Below the pieces are notes generated by a model that saw only the letters and a list, made by a program, of their open reading frames with translations, had not been told where the DNA came from and searched no databases. Positions 26,687 to 35,077 of a stretch of DNA of 64,000 bases are shown one piece after another (the first letter of the stretch is position 1; every line of letters starts with the position of its first letter). The DNA comes from Acinetobacter tandoii DSM 14970 = CIP 107469 (GTDB lineage: Bacteria; Pseudomonadota; Gammaproteobacteria; Pseudomonadales; Moraxellaceae), in contig NZ_KE007371.1 of the NCBI RefSeq assembly GCF_000400735.1, positions 357,962 through 421,961 of the forward strand. Direction: 5' to 3'. The position numbers and the translations under genes were made by a program.

Positions 26687-27396
26687 TTGAAATTCTTCAA
26701 CAATATTGGCAGTCATACCTTTGGACCGATGGTTTTCAAATGACAGGCGTGGCCATGACCGCATGGCTCTTGGTGCTCTCAATTGCGATAGGCTTTGTAG
26801 TGGCAGTCCCGCTATCCATTGCCCGCGTATCAGAAAATCCATTTTTACGCCTGCCTGTTTGGTTTTATACCTATGTATTTCGTGGCACGCCACTTTATGT
26901 ACAACTACTGATTATTTACACGGGTATTTATAGCCTCGATTATATTCATGCCCATGAGCGTCTGGATGAATTCTTTCGCGAAGGACTCAACTGTACCATT
27001 TTGGCTTTTGCGCTGAATACCGCAGCCTATACTACCGAAATTTTTGCAGGTGCGATTCGTTCTATTCCGTATGGCGAAATTGAGGCAGCCCGTGCCTTTG
27101 GCATGTCTCCGTGGAAACGTTATACCCGTATTATCATTCCATCCATGTTACGCCGTGCATTGCCATTTTATGGTAATGAAGTCATTTTAATGCTGCATGC
27201 CACCACCATTGCCTTTACCGCAACCGTGCCTGATATTTTGAAAATTGCACGAGATGTGAATGCGGCAACCTATGCCACGTTTGATGCTTTTGGCATCGCG
27301 GCAATCTTATATGCATGTTTGGCATTTATCTTGATTTGGATTTTTCGTAAATTGGAACAACGCTGGTTGGCATTTTTAAAACCATCGAATCATTAG
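26683..27396 (+). CDS. basic amino acid ABC transporter, second permease
   Basis: Started at the ATG at 26683 (237 residues), overlapping the previous stop as ATGA; an open frame reaches back to 26638. HisM/AotM type: the EAA loop reads GEIEAARAFGMSPWKRYTRIIIPSMLRRALP. With the first permease it forms the heterodimeric channel. Confidence 0.9.
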   Translation: MIEILQQYWQSYLWTDGFQMTGVAMTAWLLVLSIAIGFVVAVPLSIARVSENPFLRLPVWFYTYVFRGTPLYVQLLIIYTGIYSLDYIHAHERLDEFFREGLNCTILAFALNTAAYTTEIFAGAIRSIPYGEIEAARAFGMSPWKRYTRIIIPSMLRRALPFYGNEVILMLHATTIAFTATVPDILKIARDVNAATYATFDAFGIAAILYACLAFILIWIFRKLEQRWLAFLKPSNH

Positions 27397-27407
27397 GAGA
27401 AACATAG

Positions 27408-28184
27408 ATGGAAAACTCAGCAAAACTGGTGATTCGTGATTTACATAAAACCTTCGGGGACAATGAAGTCCTAAAAGGTGTATCTCTAAATGCTAACGCA
27501 GGCGATGTCATTAGTATTATTGGTTCTTCAGGCTCAGGAAAAAGTACCTTCCTCCGCTGCATCAACTTCTTAGAACAACCGAGTCAAGGTTCCATTCAAC
27601 TGAATGGAGAGCAACTCAATACTGTACTGGACAAATCAGGCAATTTAAAAGCGACCAGCCCAAAACAGCTACAGAAAATGCGCACCCAACTGATGATGGT
27701 GTTTCAGCATTTTAATTTATGGTCACATATGACTGTGTTGGAAAACATCGTGGAAGGGCCAATTCATGTTTTGGGTTTAAAACGTGCGGAAGCTGAAGAG
27801 CGTGCGCGCAAATACTTAAGAAAAGTGGGACTGGCTGAAAGTGTAGAAGGTAAATATCCATCCTTCTTATCGGGTGGGCAACAGCAGCGGGTAGCGATTG
27901 CACGTGCATTGGCGATGGAACCCGAAGTCATGTTGTTTGATGAGCCGACCAGTGCTTTAGACCCTGAACTGGTGGGAGAAGTATTGAAGGTCATGCAAAG
28001 TCTGGCAGAAGAAGGCCGAACCATGATTGTGGTGACCCATGAAATGGGCTTTGCTCGGCATGTCTCCAACCATGTGATTTTCTTGCATCAAGGTAAAATT
28101 GAAGAACAAGGTGACCCTAAAGAAGTCCTGATCAATCCCAAAAGTGAACGACTGAAACAGTTCCTTGAAGGCAATTTTAAATAA
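27408..28184 (+). CDS. basic amino acid ABC transporter, ATPase
   Basis: 258 residues, the HisP/AotP length. Walker A is GSSGSGKST near residue 38-46, the signature is LSGGQQQR, Walker B is VMLFDEPTSALDPE, and the switch histidine is in VVTHEMGFAR. AGGAG stands 9 bases before the ATG. It drives the importer and is the last gene of the operon. Confidence 0.93.
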   Translation: MENSAKLVIRDLHKTFGDNEVLKGVSLNANAGDVISIIGSSGSGKSTFLRCINFLEQPSQGSIQLNGEQLNTVLDKSGNLKATSPKQLQKMRTQLMMVFQHFNLWSHMTVLENIVEGPIHVLGLKRAEAEERARKYLRKVGLAESVEGKYPSFLSGGQQQRVAIARALAMEPEVMLFDEPTSALDPELVGEVLKVMQSLAEEGRTMIVVTHEMGFARHVSNHVIFLHQGKIEEQGDPKEVLINPKSERLKQFLEGNFK

Positions 28185-28269
28185 ACACTTTGTAGGTTAC
28201 AGCTTACAAAGATTCAGGAAGATGTCTTCTAGATCAGGTTGAATTTTTTTCATATGATGGAAATATAGA

Positions 28270-28390
28270 GAACAGGATGTTCCAAAACATAAAACAATAA
28301 TGATAAGTGACACCACCAGGATGTGAGGTACGACAGGAGTTATACCTAAGCAGCGCATACGAAAAAGCCCGACAGGATGTCGGGCTTTTT
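28270..28390 (+). ncRNA. candidate small RNA of AGGA-loop hairpins, copy A
   Basis: Four hairpins in a row. GAACA and TGTTC enclose GGA (28270-28282). CAC and GTG enclose CAGGAT (28314-28325). AGGTA and TACCT enclose a 12-base loop containing ACAGGAG (28326-28347). Last comes a 13-bp terminator stem with a GGA centre (28362-28390). A second copy with the same order and changed, still paired stems lies at 58276-58396. It lies between the convergent ABC ATPase and rarA genes, and the last hairpin can also terminate rarA. The 5' end cannot be placed; similarity to a third site suggests it may reach back to about 28250. The hairpins resemble CsrA/RsmA sites; it may instead belong to the multicopy C4-like small RNAs I recall being reported in Acinetobacter. 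Confidence 0.55.
28362..28390. terminator. terminator shared by the small RNA and rarA
   Basis: AAAAAGCCCGACA and TGTCGGGCTTTTT form a perfect 13-bp stem with a GGA centre and T runs on both strands. It follows the rarA stop by 18 bases on the minus strand and the small RNA on the plus strand. Confidence 0.88.
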
Positions 28391-28408
28391 TATTTAGACT
28401 ACACAGCC

Positions 28409-29683
28409 TTATTGCTGCTGTTGTTCTTGCATCCAACGGCGTTGCTGTAAACGCTCACCTTCTACTTCACGTTTATTACGCGCAGATTCGTACAACTTGG
28501 TACCTTTCAATTCTGGAGGCAAATATTCTTGCATGACAAAATGTTCAGGGTAGTTATGCGGATATAAATAGTCCACCCCATAGCCTTGCTGTTTCATCAG
28601 TTTGGTTGGGGCATTACGTAAATGCAATGGCACTGGCAAATTCGCCGTTCTTTCTGCCAAATCGAGGGCTTTGTTAATTGCCAGATAAGTGCTGTTGCTT
28701 TTGGCACTGGTTGCCAAATACACGGCACATTGTCCTAAAATAATCCGTGCTTCAGGCATACCCACCGCTTGCACCGAACGGAAACACTCTCCAGCCAAAA
28801 GCAAAGCATTCGGATTAGAATTGCCGATATCTTCCGAAGAGGCAATCAACATGCGACGTGCAATAAATACGGGGTCTTCCCCGCCTTTTAGCATCCGTGC
28901 CATCCAATATAAAGCCGCGTCTGGATCACTGCCGCGAATCGACTTAATAAAGGCCGAAACCAAGTCATAATGCTGTTCACCTGATTTGTCATACCGCGCA
29001 ATATTTTGCTGTGCAACACGCACGACAATGGCATTGGTGATGATATTTTCAACATCTGCTTCAAAGGTACTGGCTATTAGATCGAGTAAATTCAGTGCCT
29101 TACGTGCATCACCTGCGGCAAACTGCAACAAGGCATCAAATTCTTCAATTTGAATAAAGCGTTGTTTTAAAAAATGATCTTGTTGTATCGCTCGTAGAAT
29201 CAGTTCCTGAATCGCCTCATTACTGAGTGCATTTAAGGTATAAACCTGACAACGCGACAATAAGGCGCTATTGACTTCAAAGGAAGGATTTTCTGTAGTC
29301 GCACCAATCAGCGTAATCTTGCCCTTTTCCACCGCATTCAATAAAGCGTCTTGCTGTGATTTGTTGAAACGGTGAATTTCATCAATAAACACCACAGGGG
29401 TCAGCAAATCACCACTTTCTGCAATGATTTCACGTAATTCTTTCACGCCCGTATTTAATGCCGACAGACTAACAAAAGGACGGTCTACCGCTTGTGCCAA
29501 CAACAAGGCAATCGTGGTTTTACCGACACCAGGCGGTCCCCAGAAAATAATTGAAGGTAAATGCCCTTGATCAATCATCTGGCGTAAAGGTGCCTGCTCG
29601 CCCAACAAATGATCTTGCCCAATAATTTCAGACAAATCACGAGGACGAAGACGTTCTGGAAGCGGAATCTGGGTGTCTGACAT
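28409..29683 (-). CDS. rarA: replication-associated recombination protein A
   Basis: 424 residues. An AAA+ ATPase domain with Walker A GPPGVGKTT at about residues 48-56 and Walker B VVFIDEIHRFNKSQQD; sensor 1 is GATTENPSFEVNSALLSR. The C-terminal MgsA-type domain has SIRGSDPDAALYWMARML and YLATSAKSNSTYLAI. It acts at stalled replication forks. It is the last gene before the terminator shared with the candidate small RNA. Confidence 0.95.
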   Translation of the reverse strand: MSDTQIPLPERLRPRDLSEIIGQDHLLGEQAPLRQMIDQGHLPSIIFWGPPGVGKTTIALLLAQAVDRPFVSLSALNTGVKELREIIAESGDLLTPVVFIDEIHRFNKSQQDALLNAVEKGKITLIGATTENPSFEVNSALLSRCQVYTLNALSNEAIQELILRAIQQDHFLKQRFIQIEEFDALLQFAAGDARKALNLLDLIASTFEADVENIITNAIVVRVAQQNIARYDKSGEQHYDLVSAFIKSIRGSDPDAALYWMARMLKGGEDPVFIARRMLIASSEDIGNSNPNALLLAGECFRSVQAVGMPEARIILGQCAVYLATSAKSNSTYLAINKALDLAERTANLPVPLHLRNAPTKLMKQQGYGVDYLYPHNYPEHFVMQEYLPPELKGTKLYESARNKREVEGERLQQRRWMQEQQQQ

Positions 29684-29765
29684 ACGGTTATTTCAGCCAA
29701 TGAAGGTGATTCTAGTCTACACTGGAATGCCAAGCAGACTGAATACCTGAATGTTTAAGATCCCA

Positions 29766-30668
29766 CTAGAATAGCTGGTAATTTAAAATATCCAACAAAG
29801 AGGCTGCAAACATTTGTCCATGACTTAAATTTGGATAAAGCAACAGTTTGCTTTGTACCCCTTGTTGTTGAAAATGTGCAATCACATCTCGATTCTCTTG
29901 CACCGTTTTCAGATTAAAATTTGGGCTTTTTGTCGCAGGATGAAGTTGTGCTAAATCCCCTTCCATAATCCATAAAGCTTGGGCCTGATCATGCGACATT
30001 GCCTTAGTTTGCATATTTTTCAGAATACGGCCATCCGCCCACGACAAAGATGGACTTGCAGCAAAATAATGACTGAAGTATTGAGCGTGCATCAAACTAT
30101 CTAATACAAATAGCCCGCCATAAGAATGTCCCCATAAAGCTTGCCGTTGAGGATCTAATTTAATCTGTCCAGCTACCCAAGGTTGAATTTGGCTGAATAA
30201 GACTTCACGGAACTGTATGCTGCCCCCACTTAAGCGCTCAGGTCGACGGGGATCTGCTGTAATTTTTCCAGTTTCATCTGTTGGGGTATAATCCAAAGCA
30301 CGTGCTGCTGTATCAAAAGGCAAGTCTGTGTCATAGCCAATTGCAACCAAAACTGGCGCTTCACGCGTTGCCAAATGCTGCAATACATCTTCAGACAAAT
30401 AAGACATCGCCGAATTACCGTCGAGCATGAATAATGCAGGAGAGACTCTTGCTGTTTGTTGGTGCGGAAGACCTAACCAGACTTTATAACGACGCTGCTG
30501 ATCGGCAGATTGGAAATACTTCACCTGAAACTGATAGTAGGCGGAGCCCTGTTCTGCAATATTGGCTTTTAAGGGGGCTAGATTCGGTTTTGCCTGTACG
30601 TCTGCATGGATCAGCAAGCTAAAGCCACATATCAGTAACAGTACAGACTTGCATGAGAAATGAAACAC
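29766..30668 (-). CDS. secreted esterase, siderophore-esterase (IroE-like) type
   Basis: 300 residues. A signal peptide of about 26 residues (cleavage after VQA). Alpha/beta hydrolase of the Fes/IroE esterase family (PF00756): the nucleophile is Ser182 in GHSYGG, and a His near 283 in NLSHGQ completes the triad. IroE-type esterases hydrolyse catecholate siderophores in the periplasm. A Fur-box-like site lies about 45 bases upstream, which supports an iron-related role. There is no siderophore synthesis gene in the window. Confidence 0.75.
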   Translation of the reverse strand: MFHFSCKSVLLLICGFSLLIHADVQAKPNLAPLKANIAEQGSAYYQFQVKYFQSADQQRRYKVWLGLPHQQTARVSPALFMLDGNSAMSYLSEDVLQHLATREAPVLVAIGYDTDLPFDTAARALDYTPTDETGKITADPRRPERLSGGSIQFREVLFSQIQPWVAGQIKLDPQRQALWGHSYGGLFVLDSLMHAQYFSHYFAASPSLSWADGRILKNMQTKAMSHDQAQALWIMEGDLAQLHPATKSPNFNLKTVQENRDVIAHFQQQGVQSKLLLYPNLSHGQMFAASLLDILNYQLF

Positions 30669-30710
30669 AACCAGACCTCAAAGACCCACAAAAGAGATCA
30701 AATAATATCT

Positions 30711-30732
30711 GTATTAAGAATCATTATCAATT
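30711..30732 (-). promoter_or_regulatory. Fur-box-like site upstream of the esterase
   Basis: On the minus strand it reads GATAATGATTCTTAATAC, matching the first nine bases of the 19-bp consensus exactly and about 13 of 18 overall. It ends 43 bases before the esterase start, in the promoter zone. Confidence 0.6.
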
Positions 30733-30756
30733 AAAACAGCTTGTTTTATCTGTGGG

Positions 30757-31209
30757 TTAACGTACCCAACGCACAATATATTCATCAATCTGTTCTTCAT
30801 CGACTTCGGTCTCAGAGATACAACGACCTGCTGCCGACTTTCTGGCTTGAATGACACTCTGCCGCGAACCTGTATTTAAATAATGCCATGAAGGTAAACT
30901 TTTCCCTTCATTTAAACGCCGATATGCACAACTCGCAGGCAACCAATGAATCTGTCTTAATTTCTCTGGCGTCAATTGAATACAATCTGGGACATAATCC
31001 AAGCGTTCAGGATAGTTGCTACAACGTGCGGTTGTACAATCCAGTAGTTTGCACGCGACTTTGGTATACGCAACTTCTTGCGTATCTTCATCCTCTAATT
31101 TCACCAAACAGCATAAGCCACAACCATCGCATAAAGCCTCCCACTCTTGAGTATTCAGGGCTTCAAGCGGATATTTTTTCCAGAACTGCGGGCGTAATTC
31201 ACTAGACAT
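30757..31209 (-). CDS. UPF0260/YcgN-like cysteine-cluster protein
   Basis: From the ATG at 31209 the protein has 150 residues; a TTG three codons upstream lacks a ribosome binding site. CDGCGLCC (about residues 27-34) is a cysteine cluster of the YkgJ type, with further cysteines in CKLLDCTTARC and PDC. FWKKYPLEALNTQEWEALCDGCG is typical of YcgN. Such proteins probably bind metal; the function is unknown. Confidence 0.88.
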   Translation of the reverse strand: MSSELRPQFWKKYPLEALNTQEWEALCDGCGLCCLVKLEDEDTQEVAYTKVACKLLDCTTARCSNYPERLDYVPDCIQLTPEKLRQIHWLPASCAYRRLNEGKSLPSWHYLNTGSRQSVIQARKSAAGRCISETEVDEEQIDEYIVRWVR

Positions 31210-31397
31210 GGTGGGCAAAAACTAAAAATAACATGATCATTATATCAATAAAATCCTGCAACAATGCAGCAATCTCTTTTACGTTAAATCATAGACTTAC
31301 TCCAATATGCGAACATTTTTTAGACAAAAGATCAACATTTTAAAGCGCTATCCAAACCTATACTGAGTGCAAGACAACAACAACATGGAGAAGACTT

Positions 31398-31556
31398 ATG
31401 TTCCGTTGGGCGATTATTTTTGCAGTGATTGCATTAATTGCGAGCTTACTCGGCTTTGGTGGTGTTGCAGGGTTATCCAAAGACTTTGCGGTGATCTTAT
31501 TGGTCGTTGCCGTCATTTTGGCGATCATCGGCTTTATTTCTAGAGGGAAAGCTTAG
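31398..31556 (+). CDS. small DUF1328 family membrane protein (YtjA-like)
   Basis: 52 residues: two hydrophobic segments (about 3-20 and 31-47) around GFGGVAGLSKDF. GGAG stands seven bases ahead of the ATG. The text MFRWAIIFAVIALIASLLGF and the end ISRGKA match the DUF1328 pattern. It is too short for many automatic ORF lists. Function unknown; a strong terminator follows. Confidence 0.8.
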   Translation: MFRWAIIFAVIALIASLLGFGGVAGLSKDFAVILLVVAVILAIIGFISRGKA

Positions 31557-31581
31557 AATACGGTCATCAAATATACTTCAT

Positions 31582-31610
31582 AAAAAAGAAGGATTTTTCC
31601 TTCTTTTTTT
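31582..31610 (+). terminator. terminator of the DUF1328 gene
   Basis: AAAAAAGAAGG and CCTTCTTTTTT form a perfect 11-bp stem with a short loop, running into further Ts. Confidence 0.85.
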
Positions 31611-31848
31611 TATGTTTAAAGGGCTAGTTTAAGCATAGAAACCGCGCGTTCTACTCATATTTTTTATTTTCACCCAATCAAAGATTTTTATTCATTTTTT
31701 TAATTTCAATAGTTTAAATAAATCAATCCAAATATATAGATGTTTTTTTACACTTCTTCAGCGCCATGACATTATTTTTTCAAAATCATGGATTATTTTA
31801 TGCTTTAATCATTCAATTCTCGTACTCAATAATACTAAGGACTAAGGG
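31611..31848. other. intergenic region upstream of the dienelactone hydrolase
   Basis: About 240 bases, T-rich, without a convincing gene. The stretch just ahead of 31849 (AAGGACTAAGGG) supplies the ribosome binding site of the hydrolase. Confidence 0.5.
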
Positions 31849-32589
31849 ATGACCACCAATATTCAAACTCGTGAAATCGAATATACTGCCGCAGATGGTA
31901 CGCGCTTAATTGGATATTTTGCTGCACCAAGCACGGCTAAACCAGTTGCAGGTGTTTTGGTTGCACCTGAATGGTGGGGACGCAATGAATATACAGAACA
32001 GCGTGCACGCGAACTGGCCGAACATGGCTATGCAGCCTTTGCCATTGATATGTATGGCGATAAAAATGTCACTACATCTGCGGCGCAAGCCAACGAATGG
32101 ATGATGCAAACCTTCCAAACACCAGACACCATTGTGACTCGTGCGTCAGCAGGTTTAGCAACTTTGGCTGCACAAACCGAAGTAAATGCAGATAAACTGG
32201 CTGCAATTGGCTTCTGTTATGGAGGTAAAGTTATTTTGGATTTAGCACGTTCGGGTGCTGAACTGAAAGCTGTCGTGACCTTCCACGCCAATCTGTCAGC
32301 ACAAGTGCCTGCCCAAGCAGGTCAAGTCAAAGCTGAAATTTTGGTCTTACACGGTGAACTCGACAGCATGGTCAGCTTAGATGATGTTGCACATTTCCGT
32401 GAAGAAATGTATGCCGCTCAAGTCCCACACGAAGTCATTGTTTTTGAAGATGCAAAGCATGGTTTCAGTAACCCACAAGCAGATGAAAGAGCCAAAGCCA
32501 ATGGTGTAGACTTAGGCTATAATGCTGAAGCGGAACGACAAGGGCTTGAAGCCATGTATGAACTACTACAACGTCGTTTAGCTGAATAA
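31849..32589 (+). CDS. dienelactone hydrolase family protein
   Basis: 246 residues. The catalytic Cys123 is in GFCYGGK, the acid lies in HGELDSMVS, and the His in DAKHGFSN. PEWWGRNEYT is the family's conserved N-terminal segment. Classical members hydrolyse dienelactone in chlorocatechol breakdown; many chromosomal ones have unknown substrates, and no catechol genes are near. Confidence 0.87.
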   Translation: MTTNIQTREIEYTAADGTRLIGYFAAPSTAKPVAGVLVAPEWWGRNEYTEQRARELAEHGYAAFAIDMYGDKNVTTSAAQANEWMMQTFQTPDTIVTRASAGLATLAAQTEVNADKLAAIGFCYGGKVILDLARSGAELKAVVTFHANLSAQVPAQAGQVKAEILVLHGELDSMVSLDDVAHFREEMYAAQVPHEVIVFEDAKHGFSNPQADERAKANGVDLGYNAEAERQGLEAMYELLQRRLAE

Positions 32590-32664
32590 AAAAATAGAAA
32601 CGTGGATGTTGGCTTTATCCAACATCATTTTTGAATTTGAATGCTTTATTAAGAGGACAAGATA

Positions 32665-33030
32665 ATGACTGAGAACAACTGCCCATACTGCAATTTTGAT
32701 GAGTTTGATATCATTGATAAAAATGAGTTTGGTGTAATTCTACCTGAACCAAATGCACTCTCTAAAGGACATTGCGTCATTATCCCTCTACGCCATGTCA
32801 GCTCTTTCTTTGATGTCACTGACAAAGAACGTAAAAGTTTAATGTCGCTTTTAGAACTGGCTCGCAATGAACTACAACTTCGTCATCAACCTACAGGTTT
32901 TCACATCGGCTTTAACGATGGCTCGGTGTTTGGTGAAGCATCTGAACATTTGCACATCCACATTATCCCTCGTTACGATGACCAACCGCTAAAACTCGAT
33001 GCGCGTTGGGGAATGTTAAGCGAAGCTTAA
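32665..33030 (+). CDS. HIT family protein
   Basis: 121 residues, with the histidine triad HLHIHIIPR (His95, His97, His99). PYCNFD near the N-terminus may bind zinc. HIT proteins hydrolyse nucleotide phosphoramidates or related nucleotides. AAGAGGAC precedes the ATG by several bases. A perfect 30-bp palindromic terminator follows. Confidence 0.92.
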   Translation: MTENNCPYCNFDEFDIIDKNEFGVILPEPNALSKGHCVIIPLRHVSSFFDVTDKERKSLMSLLELARNELQLRHQPTGFHIGFNDGSVFGEASEHLHIHIIPRYDDQPLKLDARWGMLSEA

Positions 33031-33041
33031 TCTGCCACCAT

Positions 33042-33071
33042 AAAAAAATGATGCGATCGCATCATTTTTTT
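33042..33071. terminator. palindromic terminator after the HIT gene
   Basis: AAAAAAATGATGCGA and TCGCATCATTTTTTT are adjacent perfect arms, a 30-bp palindrome with no fixed loop and T runs on both strands. The 5 central bp would melt to form the loop. Confidence 0.85.
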
Positions 33072-33153
33072 ATGCCTAAATTTCCTGTCGGGACTCAGCA
33101 AAAATCAGTACGGCTCCGCTATACTAAGTCGCTTGAAATTGTATAGAGTTCAC

Positions 33154-34182
33154 ATGTCTTCGTTTTCTTTCTCAGATGCCCTATTAGCTTGGTTCGATCT
33201 ACATGGTCGACATGACCTACCTTGGCAAGTGGCAGATAATCCTTACCAAGTATGGGTTTCCGAGATTATGCTGCAACAGACACAAGTCAAAACCGTACTC
33301 CAATATTTTGCACGTTTTGTGCAACGCTTCCCCACTGTTGAAGATTTAGGCCGTGCCTCTTGGGATGATGTTGCTCCTTACTGGGCAGGTTTAGGCTACT
33401 ACGCACGCGCGCGTAATCTGCATAAGGCCGCAGCAATTGTGGCACAGCAGGGTCATTTCCCTAGCGGCTTAGAAGAATGGATGGCACTGCCAGGCATCGG
33501 ACGCTCCACGGCGGGTGCATTAATGTCCTTGGGATTACGACAATATGGCGTGATTATGGATGGTAACGTCAAACGCGTACTCGCCCGTTTCTTTGCCATT
33601 GAAGATGATCTTAGCAAACCTGTCCATGAACGTGCCTTGTGGCAACTGGCGGAACAACTGTGCCCAGAACAACGGAATCATGACTATACCCAAGCCATTA
33701 TGGACTTAGGGGCAACCATCTGTACTCCCAAAAAACCGCTATGTCTGTATTGTCCCATGCAGCAACATTGCAAAGCTCATCAACAGGGCTTAGAAACAGA
33801 ACTGCCATATAAGAAGCCCAAGAAAGCCGTTCCTGTAAAATCGGCACAAGTCATGGTATTGCAGTGCCAAGATCAATGGCTATGGTTACAGCGCCCCAAT
33901 ACTGGGTTGTGGGGTGGATTATGGAGTCTACCCATCTATGACGATAGTGCTGAATTGACCCAAACCACACAAATGTTAGGTCTAAAACCAAACAGTAAGA
34001 ATGCGCAAATTTCACATAGTTTTACGCATTTTACTTGGTTACTTGATGCGATTTGTTTCCACGTGGAACCAGAACAAAAAGAGCATATTGCAATTGAACT
34101 CTCAGGCACATGGTACACGCCACAAAAAGCTACACAAATGGGGCTGCCTACTGCCATGAAAAAATTGATCTCTGCCTTATAG
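33154..34182 (+). CDS. mutY: adenine DNA glycosylase MutY
   Basis: From the ATG at 33154 the protein has 342 residues; the frame also has a TTG at 33133. The EIMLQQTQVKTV motif carries the catalytic glutamate, LPGIGRSTAGALMSL is the helix-hairpin-helix, and the [4Fe-4S] cluster cysteines are in CTPKKPLCLYCPMQQHC. The C-terminal NUDIX-like domain recognises 8-oxoG. It removes A mispaired with 8-oxoG. tag, another glycosylase, lies about 900 bases downstream. Confidence 0.95.
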   Translation: MSSFSFSDALLAWFDLHGRHDLPWQVADNPYQVWVSEIMLQQTQVKTVLQYFARFVQRFPTVEDLGRASWDDVAPYWAGLGYYARARNLHKAAAIVAQQGHFPSGLEEWMALPGIGRSTAGALMSLGLRQYGVIMDGNVKRVLARFFAIEDDLSKPVHERALWQLAEQLCPEQRNHDYTQAIMDLGATICTPKKPLCLYCPMQQHCKAHQQGLETELPYKKPKKAVPVKSAQVMVLQCQDQWLWLQRPNTGLWGGLWSLPIYDDSAELTQTTQMLGLKPNSKNAQISHSFTHFTWLLDAICFHVEPEQKEHIAIELSGTWYTPQKATQMGLPTAMKKLISAL

Positions 34183-34247
34183 ATATGACATAGTCTGAAA
34201 CTGAAAGTTTAGCTTCTTGAAAATCACAATAATCAAAAGGAAAAATT

Positions 34248-34787
34248 GTGCTTCGTCAGTTTGCGATTAGCAGTTTAACAATCAGTTTTTTGGTACTCAC
34301 CGCCTGTACTTCGACACCCAAGAAAACAGGCTCTGGGCTGCCGCTCTCTACCGTTCAAGACCTACAACGCACACCGCTTAAATCGAACTTACCCATTCCT
34401 GTGCAAAATATTAAAACCAAACAATTGACCGATACATGGGGTGCTTCACGCAGCCAAGGGCGTCGACATGAAGGTATCGACATTTTGGCTCCACGTGGAA
34501 CCAAAGTGTATAGCACTACCGATGGATTAATTGCTGACTTACGCGATAACAATTTGGGTGGTAAAGTAATTTGGGTGTTGGGGCCAAGTGGCTCTTGGCA
34601 TTATTATGCACACTTAAATGAGCACAAACGTGGGCTGGCCGTTGGAGATTATGTCAAAAAAGGCGATCTGATTGGCTATGTAGGCAACACTGGAAATGCT
34701 CGACATACTGCACCCCATTTGCATTATGGCATCTATTTAGAAGGCAAAGGTCGCGGTGCGGTCAATCCTTTTCCATATTTACGTTAA
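34248..34787 (+). CDS. M23 peptidase-family lipoprotein
   Basis: 179 residues from a GTG with AAAGG seven bases ahead. Lipobox LVLTACTST, lipidated cysteine at about 23. The M23 zinc ligands are in HEGIDILA and HLHYG, and HYYAHL is a catalytic-region histidine motif. Such enzymes cut peptidoglycan cross-links, or, if altered, regulate other hydrolases. As all ligands appear present, activity is likely. Its domain is small, similar to NlpD/MepM-like domains. Confidence 0.85.
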   Translation: MLRQFAISSLTISFLVLTACTSTPKKTGSGLPLSTVQDLQRTPLKSNLPIPVQNIKTKQLTDTWGASRSQGRRHEGIDILAPRGTKVYSTTDGLIADLRDNNLGGKVIWVLGPSGSWHYYAHLNEHKRGLAVGDYVKKGDLIGYVGNTGNARHTAPHLHYGIYLEGKGRGAVNPFPYLR

Positions 34788-34806
34788 TTTTTTTTAGGAA
34801 ATACAC

Positions 34807-35052
34807 ATGTCTGAAGTGTTGATGAATCGTCTGGTTGAATTTGCAGAATCAGGCAATCAACAAAAAATTGTAGTTGCAGGACAAAGCTATCAAGGCTGGG
34901 TCATGGAAATTACCGAAGATGCCCTGTTGATTAGTACAGGTTTTGCAGACAAATCAGGCAAAGATTTCTGGATTTCATTTAACGAGCTACAACAAGCAAA
35001 CTTATCCTACTGGGACAATAAAACGGATCAGTGGATAGACTTCACTTTATAA
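34807..35052 (+). CDS. conserved-looking small protein
   Basis: 81 residues, soluble, no signal peptide, many aromatic residues near the C-terminus (SYWDNKTDQWIDFTL). AGGAA stands 8 bases before the ATG. It lies 19 bases after the M23 gene and 25 bases before tag, so the three probably form an operon. I do not recognise a family; the N-terminal KIVVAGQSYQGWVMEITEDALLIST hints at an SH3- or Sm-like beta barrel. Confidence 0.65.
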   Translation: MSEVLMNRLVEFAESGNQQKIVVAGQSYQGWVMEITEDALLISTGFADKSGKDFWISFNELQQANLSYWDNKTDQWIDFTL

Positions 35053-35077
35053 ATCGACAACAACATAGAGAGGAACA

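Noticed and set aside
31219..31250. A Fur-like string (ATGATCATTATATC) upstream of the YcgN-type gene
   Set aside because: Too few matches to the 19-bp consensus and no iron-related gene at this start.
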